Part shown: piece by piece, positions 24,841 through 38,400 of the stretch
How positions within the stretch are numbered: the first letter of the stretch is position 1
How the letters are laid out: every line of letters begins with the position of its first letter
Assembly: GCA_030248225.1 (NCBI GenBank)
Contig: JASANE010021177.1
Coordinates: 1-64,000, forward strand
DNA: 64,000 nucleotides
Direction: 5' to 3'
Source: Trileptium ribeirensis
Lineage: Eukaryota; Nematoda; Enoplea; Enoplida; Thoracostomopsidae
Translations under genes and position numbers: made by a program
Notes under the pieces: model-generated
Told to the model about the DNA's origin: nothing
The model's input: only the letters and a program-made list of their open reading frames with translations
Database searches by the model: none

Positions 24841-27146
24841 TCAGTTTTCCAAATAAGAAGCATGAGCGTCCCACAGTGCCTCAGGATTATCTTTAATAAC
24901 AAATTGAGCACCGCCTTTTGTGCGGGTGCTGCTTACTGGCTTCAGAGCAATCTCTTCCATCTCTACTGGTCCACAGATGATTTGTCGCAACTGCACAGCC
25001 GAAACGTCTGCTACTGGCGGCCATTCGAATCGATTTTGAGTACCCGGGACGCCTTGCAGAAATGAAAACGTTACTAATCCGTCGAGACAACTAGCAGCTT
25101 CGTTCGATATAGCAGTTATTTTTCCAAGGTACGCCTTCCTGGGGTTATCGAATGCGACGCCGAAAATACTTCCAACGATTTCTTCCTTTGGCTTTTGGAA
25201 AAGAATTATCAAGTCGGCCACATAGTCGTCGTATGTTAAACCGGCAGGACGTCTGGCTTCGTAACTTGCGAACGATGTTGAACTGGAATCGCTGCTGACA
25301 TCAGATTCAGAAGACGTGTCGTATTGATAGGTTTTCTTTTTCGGCTTTGGTTTGAATGACTTTCTTGGGCTGACGAGCGCTTTGCCTTTTCCTTCTTTCC
25401 GTTTATTGCTCTTTTCTTCAGCAATCTTACGTTGTTTCAAAAACGGCGATGTTGTTACTTTCTCGGCCATTTTCCGCTTTGGAACGACGTCTTCCTTCCG
25501 CTTTATTATTCCGGAAAATATTTGTTGGATTGTATCATCTCGTTCTGCATTCGGTGATGTTGTAAAAAGCCTTCGAGACACCGGTGTGCATTGTGATCCA
25601 CTACTGCTATGTGGCGTTTGAGACAATCTGGTTTCGTCGGGTGCGACCCACATAGGCACATAAGTCAATACCCATTTAGCTACAAATTGTGGACCAGGTT
25701 TGGGATATTGAGGCACTGGGTCATCTGGCGGCAATTCAGGAATATCAGCTGCAATGCCCAAATTTGTCTGCACTGATTTGCACGGGCTGTTGACCAACGG
25801 CTTCTTCGGCTTAGCCACGAAAACAGCATACTCGGCATCTGTCATTTCTGGCTTACCATCGCCCACCCACTTTTCATAGCAAGTGAGCAGATGAGGATCC
25901 AAACGAGTCGTATCGTACGCCCCCGGATCTAGCGGAAATATTCCAGTGCGTTTGAAGCCGGTCCTTATGTTATGCTCAGTCATATACTTTTCCCAAGCAG
26001 CCATAAGGAAGAAGCAAAATTCTGATCGCGAGAGCTTTTTGGCCCGAGAATTAACTTATTGGTCGGCAGCCAACATGTCGTTCCAACCCTTTTGAGAGGC
26101 CCAAATATGCCCTTATCAAGAGGCTGGAGCTGGTCCGTCGTATGAGCTGGAAGTTTGATAAGGATGACCTTTTCGCTGATGGCATATTCGATGACCCGCA
26201 CTGAAATATGAGACGTGTGGCCATCAAAAATAATAACCAACGGCCGCGTTTTCACAATTTCACAAAAATTTTTGAACCAATCAGCGAAAATATCTGCGGT
26301 CATCCACCCTTTGGTGGATACCGAGATGTCGTATTCATCTAAACCCACGGGTTTCCGTTGTAGACCACCAAAAACTATTTTAGGTGGAAGCGCATTCCCG
26401 TTGGCGTTGCAGCAGGCTAAAACTGTTATGTTTGTACGGCCTTCACCTTGCCTCTGCATGATTGTTCGCTCTCCAGAACCGCCAAGAACTTGCTTTGGTT
26501 CAGGATCGATGGAAAACGCTGTTTCGTCAAGATTCCATAATCGGCACGGAATAGACTGTTCGTCCATACCTACATCCAGCATAGCAGCTATTTCTTCTTT
26601 CAGCAGATCATAAAATTGGAAAATGTTGAACGGATTAGCAGTGTTCTCTGCGCGAACGTGAGATAGGGCGTTCGGTTTGCGCCGAGTTAAACTATGCCGG
26701 CTGCAAAAGGCGCTGCACCACTTTTGCTGTGGAGGCTTGTCGTACCATTGTTCAATATTGTGTAATTTACAGTAGTCCTGGACTAATAGAGGGACATCTT
26801 TGATACGAATACCGAACCCATTTCTAGCAAGTACACGGATGATGCTTGCAATCGTTTGTTCCTGACTGTTCGTAAGAGTAGCTGGCCTGCCACTGTGTCC
26901 AATTGTCCCGTAATTCGCAGCATATTGCGGTGCTGAGCCTTGGCGCTGTTTCACAGCAACGAATAACCGATAGACACTCATACCGTAGCTGCGCGCGACG
27001 TTTTCAAGCGTATATTTTTTACCAGTCGCTGGATTAATAGTATTTCTAGCAGTAATATATTCATTAGCTGCATCATCTAGATCTTTTGAAGACCATTTTT
27101 TATTTTTGTGTTGATAATAATAATACTTTTTGTCCTTTCTACCCAT
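24841..27146 (-). pseudogene. pogo/Tigger-type transposase, single broken region
   Basis: Minus-strand gene starting at ATG 27146 (MGRKDKKYYY). The N-terminus has a Psq-type helix-turn-helix (YTLENVARSYGMS), then a CENP-B-like DNA-binding region (IGHSGRPATLT ... KWCSAFCSRH). The DDE_1 catalytic core follows: LWNLDETAF (first Asp), VIIFDGHTSH (second) and LQPLDKG (third). The frame breaks just after FGPLKR, near 26085. A stop lies in the continuing frame near 26054, and the second frame (to 24841) carries the family's C-terminal region including GFKRTGIFPLD and a lysine-rich tail. All three catalytic Asp are kept, so decay is recent. The usual Tigger/jerky length is exceeded slightly by the long C-terminal tail. 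Confidence 0.9.
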
Positions 27147-27193
27147 TATATATATTATATCTATATACGAAAAACCTAAAAAAGCACCAATTA

Positions 27194-27277
27194 AAGGCGG
27201 CTTCACATTCTCATGGTGATAATAAATATTAGTTCAGTATTACACTTTCCATGTCAGTGAGCATGTGAAGCCGCCTT
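27194..27277. repeat. Inverted repeat upstream of the pogo transposase
   Basis: Perfect 15 bp arms AAGGCGGCTTCACAT (27194-27208) and ATGTGAAGCCGCCTT (27263-27277) are separated by 54 bp, 48 bp upstream of the transposase ATG. It could be a sub-terminal transposase-binding site, the outer end of the element or a small separate insertion. No copy is visible on the other side of the gene. Confidence 0.8.
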
Positions 27278-28870
27278 AGGAAATATTTTTTTAATGTGAA
27301 AAAATTTTTTTTTTTTGCGAAAACACTTCACAGATTTTCGCAAAAAGAAAAATTTCAAATAATATATAATATGTATATGTCTTGAATAAATGCATTATGC
27401 GGTGTCAATCTGCAATGGATTCGCAAACTAATGACGGATTACCGGCAGTAATGTTCGAAAATATGCCTATTTATGCTGCTTTGCGCGCATGTTGTCGCAT
27501 AGGGGCTAGCTATGCTATTTGATATTGTGACGGATATTGTAATCTGACAGACAGTATAAATCTCTGCGGAAAACCTTATTTCGTATTTGAAGAGAACACA
27601 CCGTGGTGCACGTATATCATTTGCACCAAAATGTATCAGTGTCGTCTGCTGGCTGAAAAATTGAAATTTTTTTATTTGCGATCATTGTGAAAATTTTTTA
27701 TTAGCGAACCCTGCTATATCTCTTTTCTTATGTGGAGGCACAGAGGAATGTGAGGTACGTGGCTTTTTTCGCTGTCCGATTTAGAGACTGAACTGTTGTA
27801 CAAAATTAGCCCAATAATATCGTATATCTCAAGCGTTTTCGGAGATATTGTCTTCTTCGTGTATTTTGAGTCTCATGTTCCCATTAAAAAATTCTCTTTG
27901 ACCTGGATCATGCATGTTAAAAGAGCCGTATAGCAAAGCATGATGTAGAGCCTTATATAGTTTTTGCCCTATAAAATCAGCGTTATTTAGATAAGAGATC
28001 TTCGTCATTTGTCCAGATACAATACATAACAAGTTTTGTTGGACCCAGTTTTGACCATAACTGAACTCATTTGGTCCACTTTTACGACCCGAAGGAGTTA
28101 GGATACGATTTTTGAGTGTAACTAAAGGCACACATAGAGATTTTAAGCTTTCAAATGAACTCGGGCATGTCGGTCCGCCCAGCCGAAGTTGAGTTGTGCG
28201 TGCCACCCAAAAAACCCATAAACAGATACCGTCCAAATTTGCCACTCTGGCCGATGAGAATTGTTCCCGACGCTTGTTTCACGTAGTACTTTTAGCATTT
28301 AATAATACTGCTCCTAGCTTTTTTCTGTTTACGCTTCCCCGGGGATTTCTTACCCAAATGCTAAGACGATGTTGATTTAACGCTTCGTATTTTCGTGTAG
28401 CCTTGTGTTGCGGTGTCCCAACGATGTATTGCTAATAGTTTAAAGATCCCGTGCCAAATTAATACAGTTGTGGTTTCTGACAGTCGTCCGATCAATTTAA
28501 TGCTTATGGGGCCGTATAAATCTCGATTTACATAGCATATAAATGTGCTATTTATTGCACAACCACATACGAAAATTTTTTATTCATTGGGTAGCAAGAC
28601 CTAAACTTGATGTTTGTCATAAAAATTTGGAATTTCGTTCAGCCATCAGGATATCTGATTATCTGGATAACGTACTTTTGTCTGTGTTAAACTGGTATTT
28701 TACAAGTGAAGGCGGTACCGAGTGAACAAGGTTCCTTTATAATTGTCAGTATGTGTAACAGGTTTGTCTTTGTGTATGCCAAACCAAACGTCCGGAACTG
28801 CTGTCTTATATAGAATGCTAATCAGATATGAGTTATGACACCCTACCATCCCGTTCTTTGTGCATAAAAC
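27278..28870. repeat. Repeat-derived, includes copy of the 54-57 kb family
   Basis: Between 27830 and 28010 the sequence GGAGATATTGTCTTCTTCG with TGTATTTTGAGTCTCATG and GACCTGGATCATGCATGTT follows the same order as the degenerate units at 54.3-57.0 kb. The 138-codon minus frame at 27829-28245 reads through this repeat and is not treated as a gene. The remainder shows long T runs (27285-27310) and nothing recognisable. Confidence 0.45.
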
Positions 28871-29161
28871 CTACAGTGTATTATCAAAATACCCAAAATA
28901 ACACATACATAACCAAATAAATAATGTGACGACATAGTTTTTTTTCGAAAGCAGCGAGCAAAGACTTTCCAGCGACAGGAGAAAGCTCGCGAAAATTACT
29001 TTTTGTCTGTCGGTGTCACTGTAACTCATTTTCGGATCCATGGATTTCGACAATTGTATTAGTGTGATGGCAAAAGCGATGATGATGTCCCTGTAGTCGA
29101 ACGCGAGCATATCTGACCCGGTCTTCTTGGTCAAAAACTGGTTTTTATGGTACTTCGTCAA
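28871..29161 (-). other. Unassigned ORF, possible exon
   Basis: A 96-codon frame whose middle (SDMLAFDYRDIIIAFAITL ... SMDPKMSYSDTDRQK) has more balanced codon use than the flanks. I recognise no family. It may be an exon of an unrelated minus-strand gene, together with the next ORF. Confidence 0.2.
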
Positions 29162-29186
29162 ATCTGATCATGCGGTTACCTGTGCC

Positions 29187-29390
29187 TTACACATATCTCG
29201 CACAGAGACGTGACGTTGAAACACGTAGACATCTGAGCTCATAGATATCTACAAGTTTACCTAACAACACTTTTTGTGGGCCGTTGTTGGGGTCGAATAT
29301 GAGTTTTCGAATTTTGGCATGTTTATGACTTAAAACGAGTGTGTATATCATGCAGAGGATTTGGCTATATAACGTGATCATATTATACAT
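29187..29390 (-). other. Unassigned ORF, possible exon
   Basis: A 67-codon frame (segment KHAKIRKLIFDPNNGPQKVL) on the same strand as, and 25 bp from, the frame at 28871-29161. No family was recognised. The two frames differ in phase, so they would need an intron or an indel to be joined. Confidence 0.2.
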
Positions 29391-29488
29391 TATTTTCAGG
29401 GTGTCCAGGGTTTAGAATCGGCGAACCCCATCTTTAGAATGCAGTCTATCTTCATTTGCTAGATTTTGCAGGGCGCTAGGACTGGTGT

Positions 29489-29905
29489 ATGCAGGTTTCT
29501 TGGTACGCTGAATATGATGCTTTGTTAATCTACGGACCATCGCGAATAGTTCATGCCTTTTCAGTGGTTTTCCATGGGATTCGGGTCGACGAGTCAGTTC
29601 TAGAGCATACTCTGCCTTTTGTTATTTGGTTATATTTAGCTTTAATGGTATTAAGAACGGTCTATATAGTTTTCGGTGCGTGGAACACGATTGTCTTTCA
29701 CCTGCAATCCAGCATGATTGTACCAGATTTTAGTGGTTCTCAACTCAAGGGATTAAGATCGACCATAAACGAACTCGATTTATCGAAAGAATTTAGTCTG
29801 TCGCCGCCGCTTTATTTGGTTATACATTATTTTCTGTGCATAGTATGCTATTACCTGTGTTGTGACACGCATAATACGACAGTGGTGTTTCTTTACTCCT
29901 ATTAG
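29489..29905 (+). other. Unassigned 138-codon ORF
   Basis: An ORF starting at ATG 29489 with three hydrophobic stretches (for example PFVIWLYLALMVLRTVYIVF and YLVIHYFLCIVCYYLCC). It is longer than expected by chance in this AT-rich DNA, but without a family match it may be a transposon or pseudogene fragment. Confidence 0.2.
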
Positions 29906-32219
29906 ACCAGCATTATAAGGCTTCATAAGTTCTCGAGAAATATATACATCAAGCATAAAACCTGTTACCGTGGTTCCACATAATGACACTCATAGATAAA
30001 ACCATGCGCGCTCTGTTTCACCCTTGTTTGCGAGATACTAGTGGTAAATAGGTTCTCGGTTGCATCAACAATCTACCTAAAACACATTGAAAACCCCTGA
30101 AAAGTTGTCAGCTCTATCACGTAATCATACTTCGGCTAGATTTGTTTTAATTTTGAATTCTATACATTATACTGGAATAAAAACCGATATGCATATCTAG
30201 AAAAAGCATTAGATTACTCATCGTACTGAAAGATCCAGCCGATTCCTGATGCTCTAAATGCAACACATATTCAAATAAAATGAAGACAAACTACACTCTG
30301 GAAATGGGATTCGTTATATCATTATTGAAACTCTTAACCAGATATAATATAGTCAAGTGAGACTCTACATTACAAAGTATTGTATTCTGCATTAAAACCG
30401 TTCGTTTGAAGTATAAGCAGGCAATAACGTTCCGAAATTTAAAAAATACTTTGGCAAGCAAATTCGTCTTCGCAGCGGGCCGGGAGTTATCTGTAAGCTT
30501 ATTTCGGATAGTTGTTTCCTTTTCCGATGAACATTTTGATGACTTTTACGCGAGATGTGGCTGAAGAACATTGGTATCCGCGTGGCCAGATATGGCAAAG
30601 AAGCTTTAAAAACTAGTTTTTCTTTTGGACCCGGAAGATGGGATGGTAGTTTTTAGGTCAACTAAAGGGTACATCGTCATTGCTTTTGTTATCTAACAAA
30701 AAATAGCTGAAATGCAGCCACCCAAAGGTGGGTTGTGAGTTACACCTCTGACCAAAGCGAAATTTCACAATTTTTTTCTTAGTTTCCTCAAGAAACTTTG
30801 CTCGCTTCATATGTTCCATTTCAAATCTCAAATTCTAATGAAGAGGGTGCAGTTCCGGAGTTAAGGCGGATTTGTGAAACACATATTATATACAATGTTT
30901 GTCTTAAATCTATTAAAAATCGGAAAACTTAAACATCTGGGACTTAAAACTAATCAGCTTTAAGTCAGCGGTTAACGAGTGATCCATAGGCACAAGAGCT
31001 TGCTTACTGCCTTCTGAAGATTGCGTTGGGTCGCTAGCGCCGTCCGGAATTTTTCGTTGCTTCTGATTTCAAAATGGGTGTTCCCTAGTTCGTCGCCCAG
31101 GTAATGTTTTTATCTGGTGACCCCGGGATGTCTTGGGTTTCCTGGTCAATGTTTTGCTTTTCCCCGTTATAAAACTCTTAATTGAATTGCATTTCGCAAT
31201 ATTTTCGTTTTCCGTTTTACTGTGAAAATTTAGAACAGCGTTGGAGAAAAATATTTCAAAGTGTTAGGATATCAATTCTGCCAAAACTCATAAATTTGGC
31301 TTAGATTAATAGATTTTAGCAAATGCGAAGGAGAATATTGAAATTATGCATATAGATTTGTGGAAGCATTGCTTCGAACATTTGCCACTGAAATTCTTGA
31401 TTATTGGGGCATTTTGGTGTTGGCAATTTTAAGTTACAACCCTTATTTCAAAGACGTAAGATACTCAAAAACCCGAAATAATCAAACTGTGTCACTTTTC
31501 AAGTTTGACAGGAAACAGGGATATGTAAGAAAATTTTAGCGACTTTAGCCCCGGTGGGAAAATTTAACTGTTTTAGTCGAAATTGGGTAAATTCGCTTTT
31601 TAGCCTTGCTGAAATGTTCAAAATTTACATGAGGTAGAACTTCTTCCATAGAAGCCAGATTAAATCAAAATGACAATTTTTATGGAAACTAAAACGATGA
31701 TTATATTTTAAAAACTTGATAAGCGAATAATTTATTATGAAAGCATTTTACCCTCAGTAAGTCTCGATGCAATTTATTAACCCTTTCGACACTATTTATT
31801 AAATTTTTCAGCACGATGCATTGAGAATTATTTTTTAAATTTTAGATTTAGAAGCCCCTTGTTCAACCCATAGGTGGGCCCATTTCATGCCTTCTGGAAA
31901 AATTCGGCTTTCTTTGGTTGCAAACTTGTCTCATCTTGATTTACGCGTTCAGTGAATGGCGAAGTCAATATTATGTTCAAATTCGTTTACATTGTGTCAT
32001 AGCTGGTTTCTTATGCCTATATTTTTCGTATACTTAAACAAAAACATTTTCGCGACCGGATATTTGAGGTTACTTTCTTAAGGTGAATAATTATTTTCCG
32101 TCCAACGCAATCTAGTAAAAAAATTTATATATTTCTAATCTCTTTAATATCAAAAATTATTTCCCTCTCGGAAAATGGCTAAATTATGTATTTACTCCGT
32201 TTTTTATTAATTATTACAG
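29906..32219. other. Non-coding stretch upstream of FBXO3-like exons
   Basis: No gene recognised. A segment near 30240-30360 (ATATAGTCAAGTGAGA with neighbouring sequence) resembles 44820-44935 and is dispersed repeat DNA. The F-box-coding exons expected 5' of 32220 were searched for by eye and not found here. Confidence 0.4.
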
Positions 32220-32427
32220 ATGTATATGGAATGGGGTCGCTACATAAGCTGTTATCGTAAAATCAAAAACGCTTGGAATGTAATCGTTGCTTATATCAGT
32301 GATAATGCTCCGCGTATTTATCAATCGTGTCTTGGGGGGCTATCCGACGCAATGTTAGACGACCTCGAACAACATCTAGGTTTTCGGCTGCCGTTGGATT
32401 TGCGATGCTCGTATCGGCTTGTTAACG
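32220..32427 (+). CDS. FBXO3: FBXO3-like exon, SMI1/KNR4 N-half
   Basis: The acceptor is TTATTACAG at 32219 and the donor GTACGT follows 32427. It encodes the segment from WGRYISCY to DLRCSYRLVN plus one base of a Gly codon. The CSYR..NG motif is typical of the family. The start methionine-like codon at 32220 is internal to the protein. Confidence 0.85.
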
Positions 32428-35400
32428 GTACGTTTGCATGAGCATAATTAAAACACGTCATGTGTGTCCATGTATTATTATATTGATGATCTATGTTGAG
32501 TGATTTGTTCTTTATTTTACATACGTGGTGGTTTATCCGCAACACATAAACTATAAATCGCGCTTCGTTCAATCATTGTAGAATAATTTGCTTTTGTTTA
32601 TCTATCGCGCCCCACGCGACTGAATTGAATTATTCTTAACTCCGTCTCATAAAATTTTAAACATTTGTTTATGTGTTGTAACTATGCAAATTCAAAACGT
32701 GTATAGCTTTATATCTATTGAAAATTGGTCTACTAACTTGCAATTTTATCATTATGATGAACAGCCATAGAGTGAGTACATTTAATGTAGCTTGTTCAAG
32801 TGTGTTTCATGAAATATCGACAACGAATAACAACATTATATAGAATATCATGTTTATGTTTACGCGATCATACTATCATGTTGCAATTATATTAGATAGA
32901 CAAGACCGGTAATGTTATTTTGTACTCGCTGATAGGGCAAAGGATGTGCATCAGTCCGTCAGCTGGTCTTTTCGGCGGTTACGGCGTTGCCTCATACGGC
33001 GGCATCAGCGATTTCTTGGTGCCTCTGCGCGGGACGTACCACGGTGATTATCGTATATCTCAAACGATGCCTCGGTGTTTGCCAATAGTACGATCTTCAG
33101 CTGATAATTTACCGCCTATGCTTTTTGCTGCAGCACCTTATGACGCTCAGTGCATACCGGAAGGATGGGTATTTTCGCTAGCGGCTGGATATGATGCACA
33201 AACACGCTCGTAAGTTTGATATTAATACAATCAGTTATGCACATACGTTCATACCACTTGCACACAGCTATGCAAATGTTACCTATGCTGTTCGTTCTAT
33301 ACTAATACAAATGATATCGCCTGCTGGTTTAGCCTGTACAAAACGAACTTGGTCGCATTCGAGCATCAGTCAAAACGGGGAAAATAGTTTCGAATAATAA
33401 TTTCGTGTATTCATATGTTTTTTTTTATATTGGCTTAGAGGAAAATTTTTTGTTTATATGGTCGAGAGTGTGTCTATAGGCTGCAGCTGCTCAAAAACGC
33501 GAATCTTTGAATATAAAATCAAATATAATGAAAATAATGCACTGGCCTGTCACAGCCTTATGAAATTTGGGGGAGGGGACATGTTAACGGGGAAATTGCA
33601 AAGTGCAGACAATAAATTTTGCCATGTGATGTAACTGGCTTCTCCAAATTGAAGCGTGTAGTGCCTGACATTTTTCAGCCTCTTCTGGCTTAACCCGTGT
33701 GCCCCTGGCTAAATGTTGGACTCCTCTGGTAAAAACGTCACCAGTTGATATAAAAATTTATAAATTTTTTTACTAAAATTCTATTTCGAACTTCTAATAT
33801 TCTAATCAACATTATCATAGATTCAGTGTAACAAGGGATGTGTGGAGTGTGCGGGGTACGAAGACGGCCGGTTTACTAAACTGGGAATCCCCATTCCCCA
33901 GTTCTGGCAGGCAATTTGTGGAATAAATAGCTATACCAAAAAACTTTGGGCCATTGTTAACTGGCTTCTCCCTGGTGGCGTAAGGATGCGAGCCCCATAT
34001 TTGGTTTCCTTCCGCTTCCTGGTAAGACGTACTTATTAGTTTGGTCGTCCTCCGGCTGACGAAACAGTGACCACCTCTATGCTAGGTGGCTCCCCGGTTC
34101 AGGTGCTGGCTCCTAACATGGCTTGAAACGTTATTCATAATAATATAGTCTTGAATTTATGGTTGGTGCCGAGATCCTTCATAACTTGAGCAAAAATCAT
34201 CATAAATACGAAAAAATTAATATATGGCAAAATGATTTGGACTTCCATTCTGGGCCTCTGGTTCCGACTGCACACTTCATAAATTTGAGCTGACCGAGAT
34301 GTCAGGTTAACATGCCGAATTTTATTCTATGAGATTATGAAATGCTCTACTCGCATGTCCACCGCCTTCCTAAAAGTAGCGGAGGGAACTTGAGGGTGCG
34401 TTTCTCAAAGTGAATGGAATAAAATGTTGTTTAATGTACGTTGCTTTTAATTCTCGTACAAATATCTGGTTGGTGAGCGAAGCGAGGAAGTGTTTATTGG
34501 ATGTCCCGTGCTAAATTTTTTCGTGTTTGTCCACCTGTCTGCCCGGACAGTTTTTTCGAAATATCAGGATCGACTGAAGACATTTCCATAGGGTGATTCC
34601 CATATGACAGTCTATGTTTCTGACCATATATGAGTTTTATCCATGCAAGTCATCGATGGAGTATGGTAGACCCTCTTTAAAAAGGATACCTCCTCTATTT
34701 TTGTGACCGATGGAAAATAGTTTTACAGATATATCTCAAGGAACAGGTTTCATATCAATAATGTTGCAATCTTTTGTGTTCCGTCTGAGCGAGATTTGAC
34801 ACTTTTTGTCAGACTCGTAGGTAATGAGATAGGACCAAAAATAGAGTCATTAAAGTACCCTTTTAACCTTTGTTATAAATTTTTCTAAGATAATTAAAAA
34901 GCTTATATGGTCAGTATAACGGTTTTCGAGGCTGCTGAAAAACCCCCACCACGCTTGAACCATATGTATCAGATCGACGTGACGCTGTGGCATTACGCAT
35001 TTCCACAACGTAATGCCCATACGACCCCGGCTATCGTAACCTCGAGGGAGGACCTAATGGGTTCATATGTCGGATTCGGGTCGGTCCCAGGAGACTACTA
35101 AGCTTAACAAGCCGCAGGAGCGCTTCACAGGATGTGTTCTGATCCTGCCGGATGGGTTACTCACGTAGCCTAAGCGGTACTACATTTGAGGTCCCTAGGG
35201 AGGCTGGCTCCGGCAATGTGTTTTCAGTAAAATTTTCTTTCCTACTTCCCTGAACGCTTTATAATTTATTTAGCCAGTGGCTCCCACTAGGGTCCGACAA
35301 ATCCCTAGACGGTTAACGTCGGGTCACGTGTGATTTGCTATTTTGGACGTGCAGTGAAAGTTTCGCTGTCGGGTAAAAGTTTTCCTTTTTCCTAGGTCGC

Positions 35401-38400
35401 ACGAGTCATACTCACACATAATACAATTAATGCAAATAGGAATCGACGAGTCACGCTAAGGTTTGCTTCTTCCAAGAGTGTGTCAAACCTGAACGTGGGT
35501 CGTCGATAGGGGCGACGGATTTCAAACCCCTTCAGTACATATATCGCTACCATAGGCCAGTAAAACACAGGAACACGGTTGGGTTTTAATAAGTATTTAT
35601 TGATAAGCCAAAATCATACGTATGCAGACAGGGACATAAATGTATATTGTACGGCAAAAGAATACAACAGGTACAATGTTAACGGTACGGTACGCTATCT
35701 AGAAAATTGACAAGGCAACAAATGGGGATAAGTTACGGAGTCATCGCCTTTTTCATGTAACAATCATAGCTGGTTGGTTCGAATCACGGCGTGAACTACT
35801 AAGCCCTTTCTACCGACAGCTGTGCTTACCTTACTCGAAAAGGGGAAAGGACAATAGGAAACATTTTTGCCTTGGGGATCGGTCAGTTATCGAGGCGCCA
35901 TTCGAGTAACTACGATTGCTAGGGTACTCCGGTTATACAATAGGTTCAGCTAAAGCTAAAGGCGGCAAAATACGATGGGCAAATTCGGATATACGACGGA
36001 TAAAGCGCACTTAAATTGGCTATTGTGGGCAACGTGATTTTGCTCATCCCAATCAACACGGCTATGGTACACTATAGAATAGATAGATATCATAAAAACA
36101 CGGTAAACAGATTAAAATACGGCAAGTTATAACAATCAACAACGGTTACAATCGTACAATAATCATGGGTACAATGCATAAGAATAGGAACAAATTGGCA
36201 AGCTTACAATGGGTGCGACTCCTGAGTTCAAGTGCGATAACGGTGCAACGTTAATTTTTCTTTCCTGCTCGCATACATTTGTCTGCACGGTAACTGCGGG
36301 TACAACAAATGTTTCTTAGTACGGGATACAACAGACTAATCGTGAGTCCATGTTCATATGGTGTCTTCCTTCAAAAATGAGAACAAAGATGTGGAGTTTT
36401 GAGCTTAAATCTATATTCATTTGCAACCTAAATAAATACAAAAAACGGACAGTTTCTTGTCCATGATCGTGAGCCAGAATAGGTTCATAATTGAAGGGGT
36501 AAGATTTCTCCTAAACAAACGGCTTCGAGTTCCCGGTATGCAGAGATTGGGATCGAATTTCCTAACTTTTTAGGTTTTCTTAATGCAAAATTTACTCTAA
36601 AGTTAATATGTGTTGTGTACATTAGCTGTACTTTATCAACACTACGCATTTTGATCTTTTGGTTTGACGGCCAAATTTGTACATTTTAGGGGAAAAGTAC
36701 TAAATTGCCAGGGAAAAGTACTAAATTATCAATTTTGAGCTAGCTCAGCGGAACAATACTCTACATTCTTACTAAGAAGTATGGCTATATCACAAGTAAT
36801 AAAGAAAAAAGTCCGGAAAATTCAAACTCTAGGATGCTAATTCGGACATTCCATGTCCTAATCTGAGTTGGCTGGGTGATGTTTGCTTCGGTTATTTCGT
36901 AAATTTATCTTACCTACTAAAGGCTTCCAAAAGGTCTCCTCCTACACCTACGGAAGGGTCGAAGGCGTTGCCTCAACCTTCAATTTTCCCTGCTATTACG
37001 AGCGTATAAACGTAACTCGATGATCGTTAACACTTCAACCAAAATGCTCCAAAACTGGATGCTGGTCTAAGGGTTTACAAATGTATCATGTACTAATGAT
37101 TGTATCATGAGCCTCTTCAGTGTCGTCGCGTTTATAATTCCGTCTCTAAATTGACAAGTTTTATGAAATAAATAGATGGCTAGGATCCTTATAGAGATCT
37201 GAACAAAATTTTAGCCAAGTTCCTGGAATAATTCTTGAGATAGGTTAAATTTCGCTCAGAGTGAGCTTTCTCACTCTCTGGACATTAGATTAGCAAATTC
37301 GGTTACGGGTCAATTATATCTTAGGTTCTGTTTCAAAACGTCGGTTACGATTAACATCCTAATAATATTTAAGCGGAATTCCTGTAAGGAACGTTTAGCC
37401 GGGTAGATTTTATCGATCATACTTGGGGAGGCTTAATGCTATATACTATCGCTCGTCACAGCGTTATTCAGTCCTGTGGACTAGCTCCTAAGGTTCGGGT
37501 CTGTCTAACCTAACATCAGTGGTACTCGACTAAACTACACTGCCTCCCTGTTCACACATACAGTCTTGAGTCCAATCGTACGGTGTCCATCGCCCGTCCA
37601 TCCATTTGCAAAACCACCATCAGTAAAGCCAAAAGAAAATACTAGTTGACGAAGTAAATTTATAACTATAGTCGAAGAGTTGCAGAGCCGGTCTACAAAC
37701 CGACCTTACTCCGAGCTGCCGAAGTCAGACTGAACGCTCGAGTGGCTCTGCTTAAATAGTGTCACTTTCCAGCAATTAAAATGAGTTACGGGGTCGTTAA
37801 AACCTTAAGAAGAGTGCATGGTCAGCAGTCTTGCGACGATTCTCACCCCAATCTCTGAGCTCGAACGCAAACTTTCTTATCGGTCCTAAATTTGGACCGA
37901 ATTTATATCAAGATTCTTCATAATTAAAATGATTTATTACCATTTAAAATAAAGCTTTTATAAAATTGTGCAAAACTTTCCAGAAACTTATTTGATCGAT
38001 AAATATAACAATATGGATTCTCTGTAGAACCCATAGCGCGTCTTTTAATTTATTTCAAAATCTCTGGAACTTTCCATAACTTACAGCTATAGAGATTCCT
38101 TACTTCACGTCAAATTATCAACTTTCAATTTGAAATTTCAAATGTTCAAATAAAGTTTATATAAAACTTTATATGTAGCGGGTAGTTGCTTGATCGATAG
38201 AAGCTTCTCGTCTGTGCTGATAACAAACTTTAGCTAACAACTTTATATAAATACGATATTAAGTTTATATAAACTGGAGTTAAATTGGACTTTATTTACT
38301 CATCAAGTACCTGGACCATTTTGATATAAAGCTACTTTTGGCGTTTAACTGTTGTATTAAATATATACCAAGCTTGAGAGGTCAAGCTTGTTTGCTTAAG

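Noticed and set aside
27829..28245. 138-codon minus-strand ORF
   Set aside because: It translates through a copy of the dispersed family found at 54-57 kb and has no domain, so a repeat explanation is sufficient.
35760..35800. tRNA-like B box GGTTCGAATCACGG
   Set aside because: No A box at suitable spacing and no cloverleaf pairing around it.
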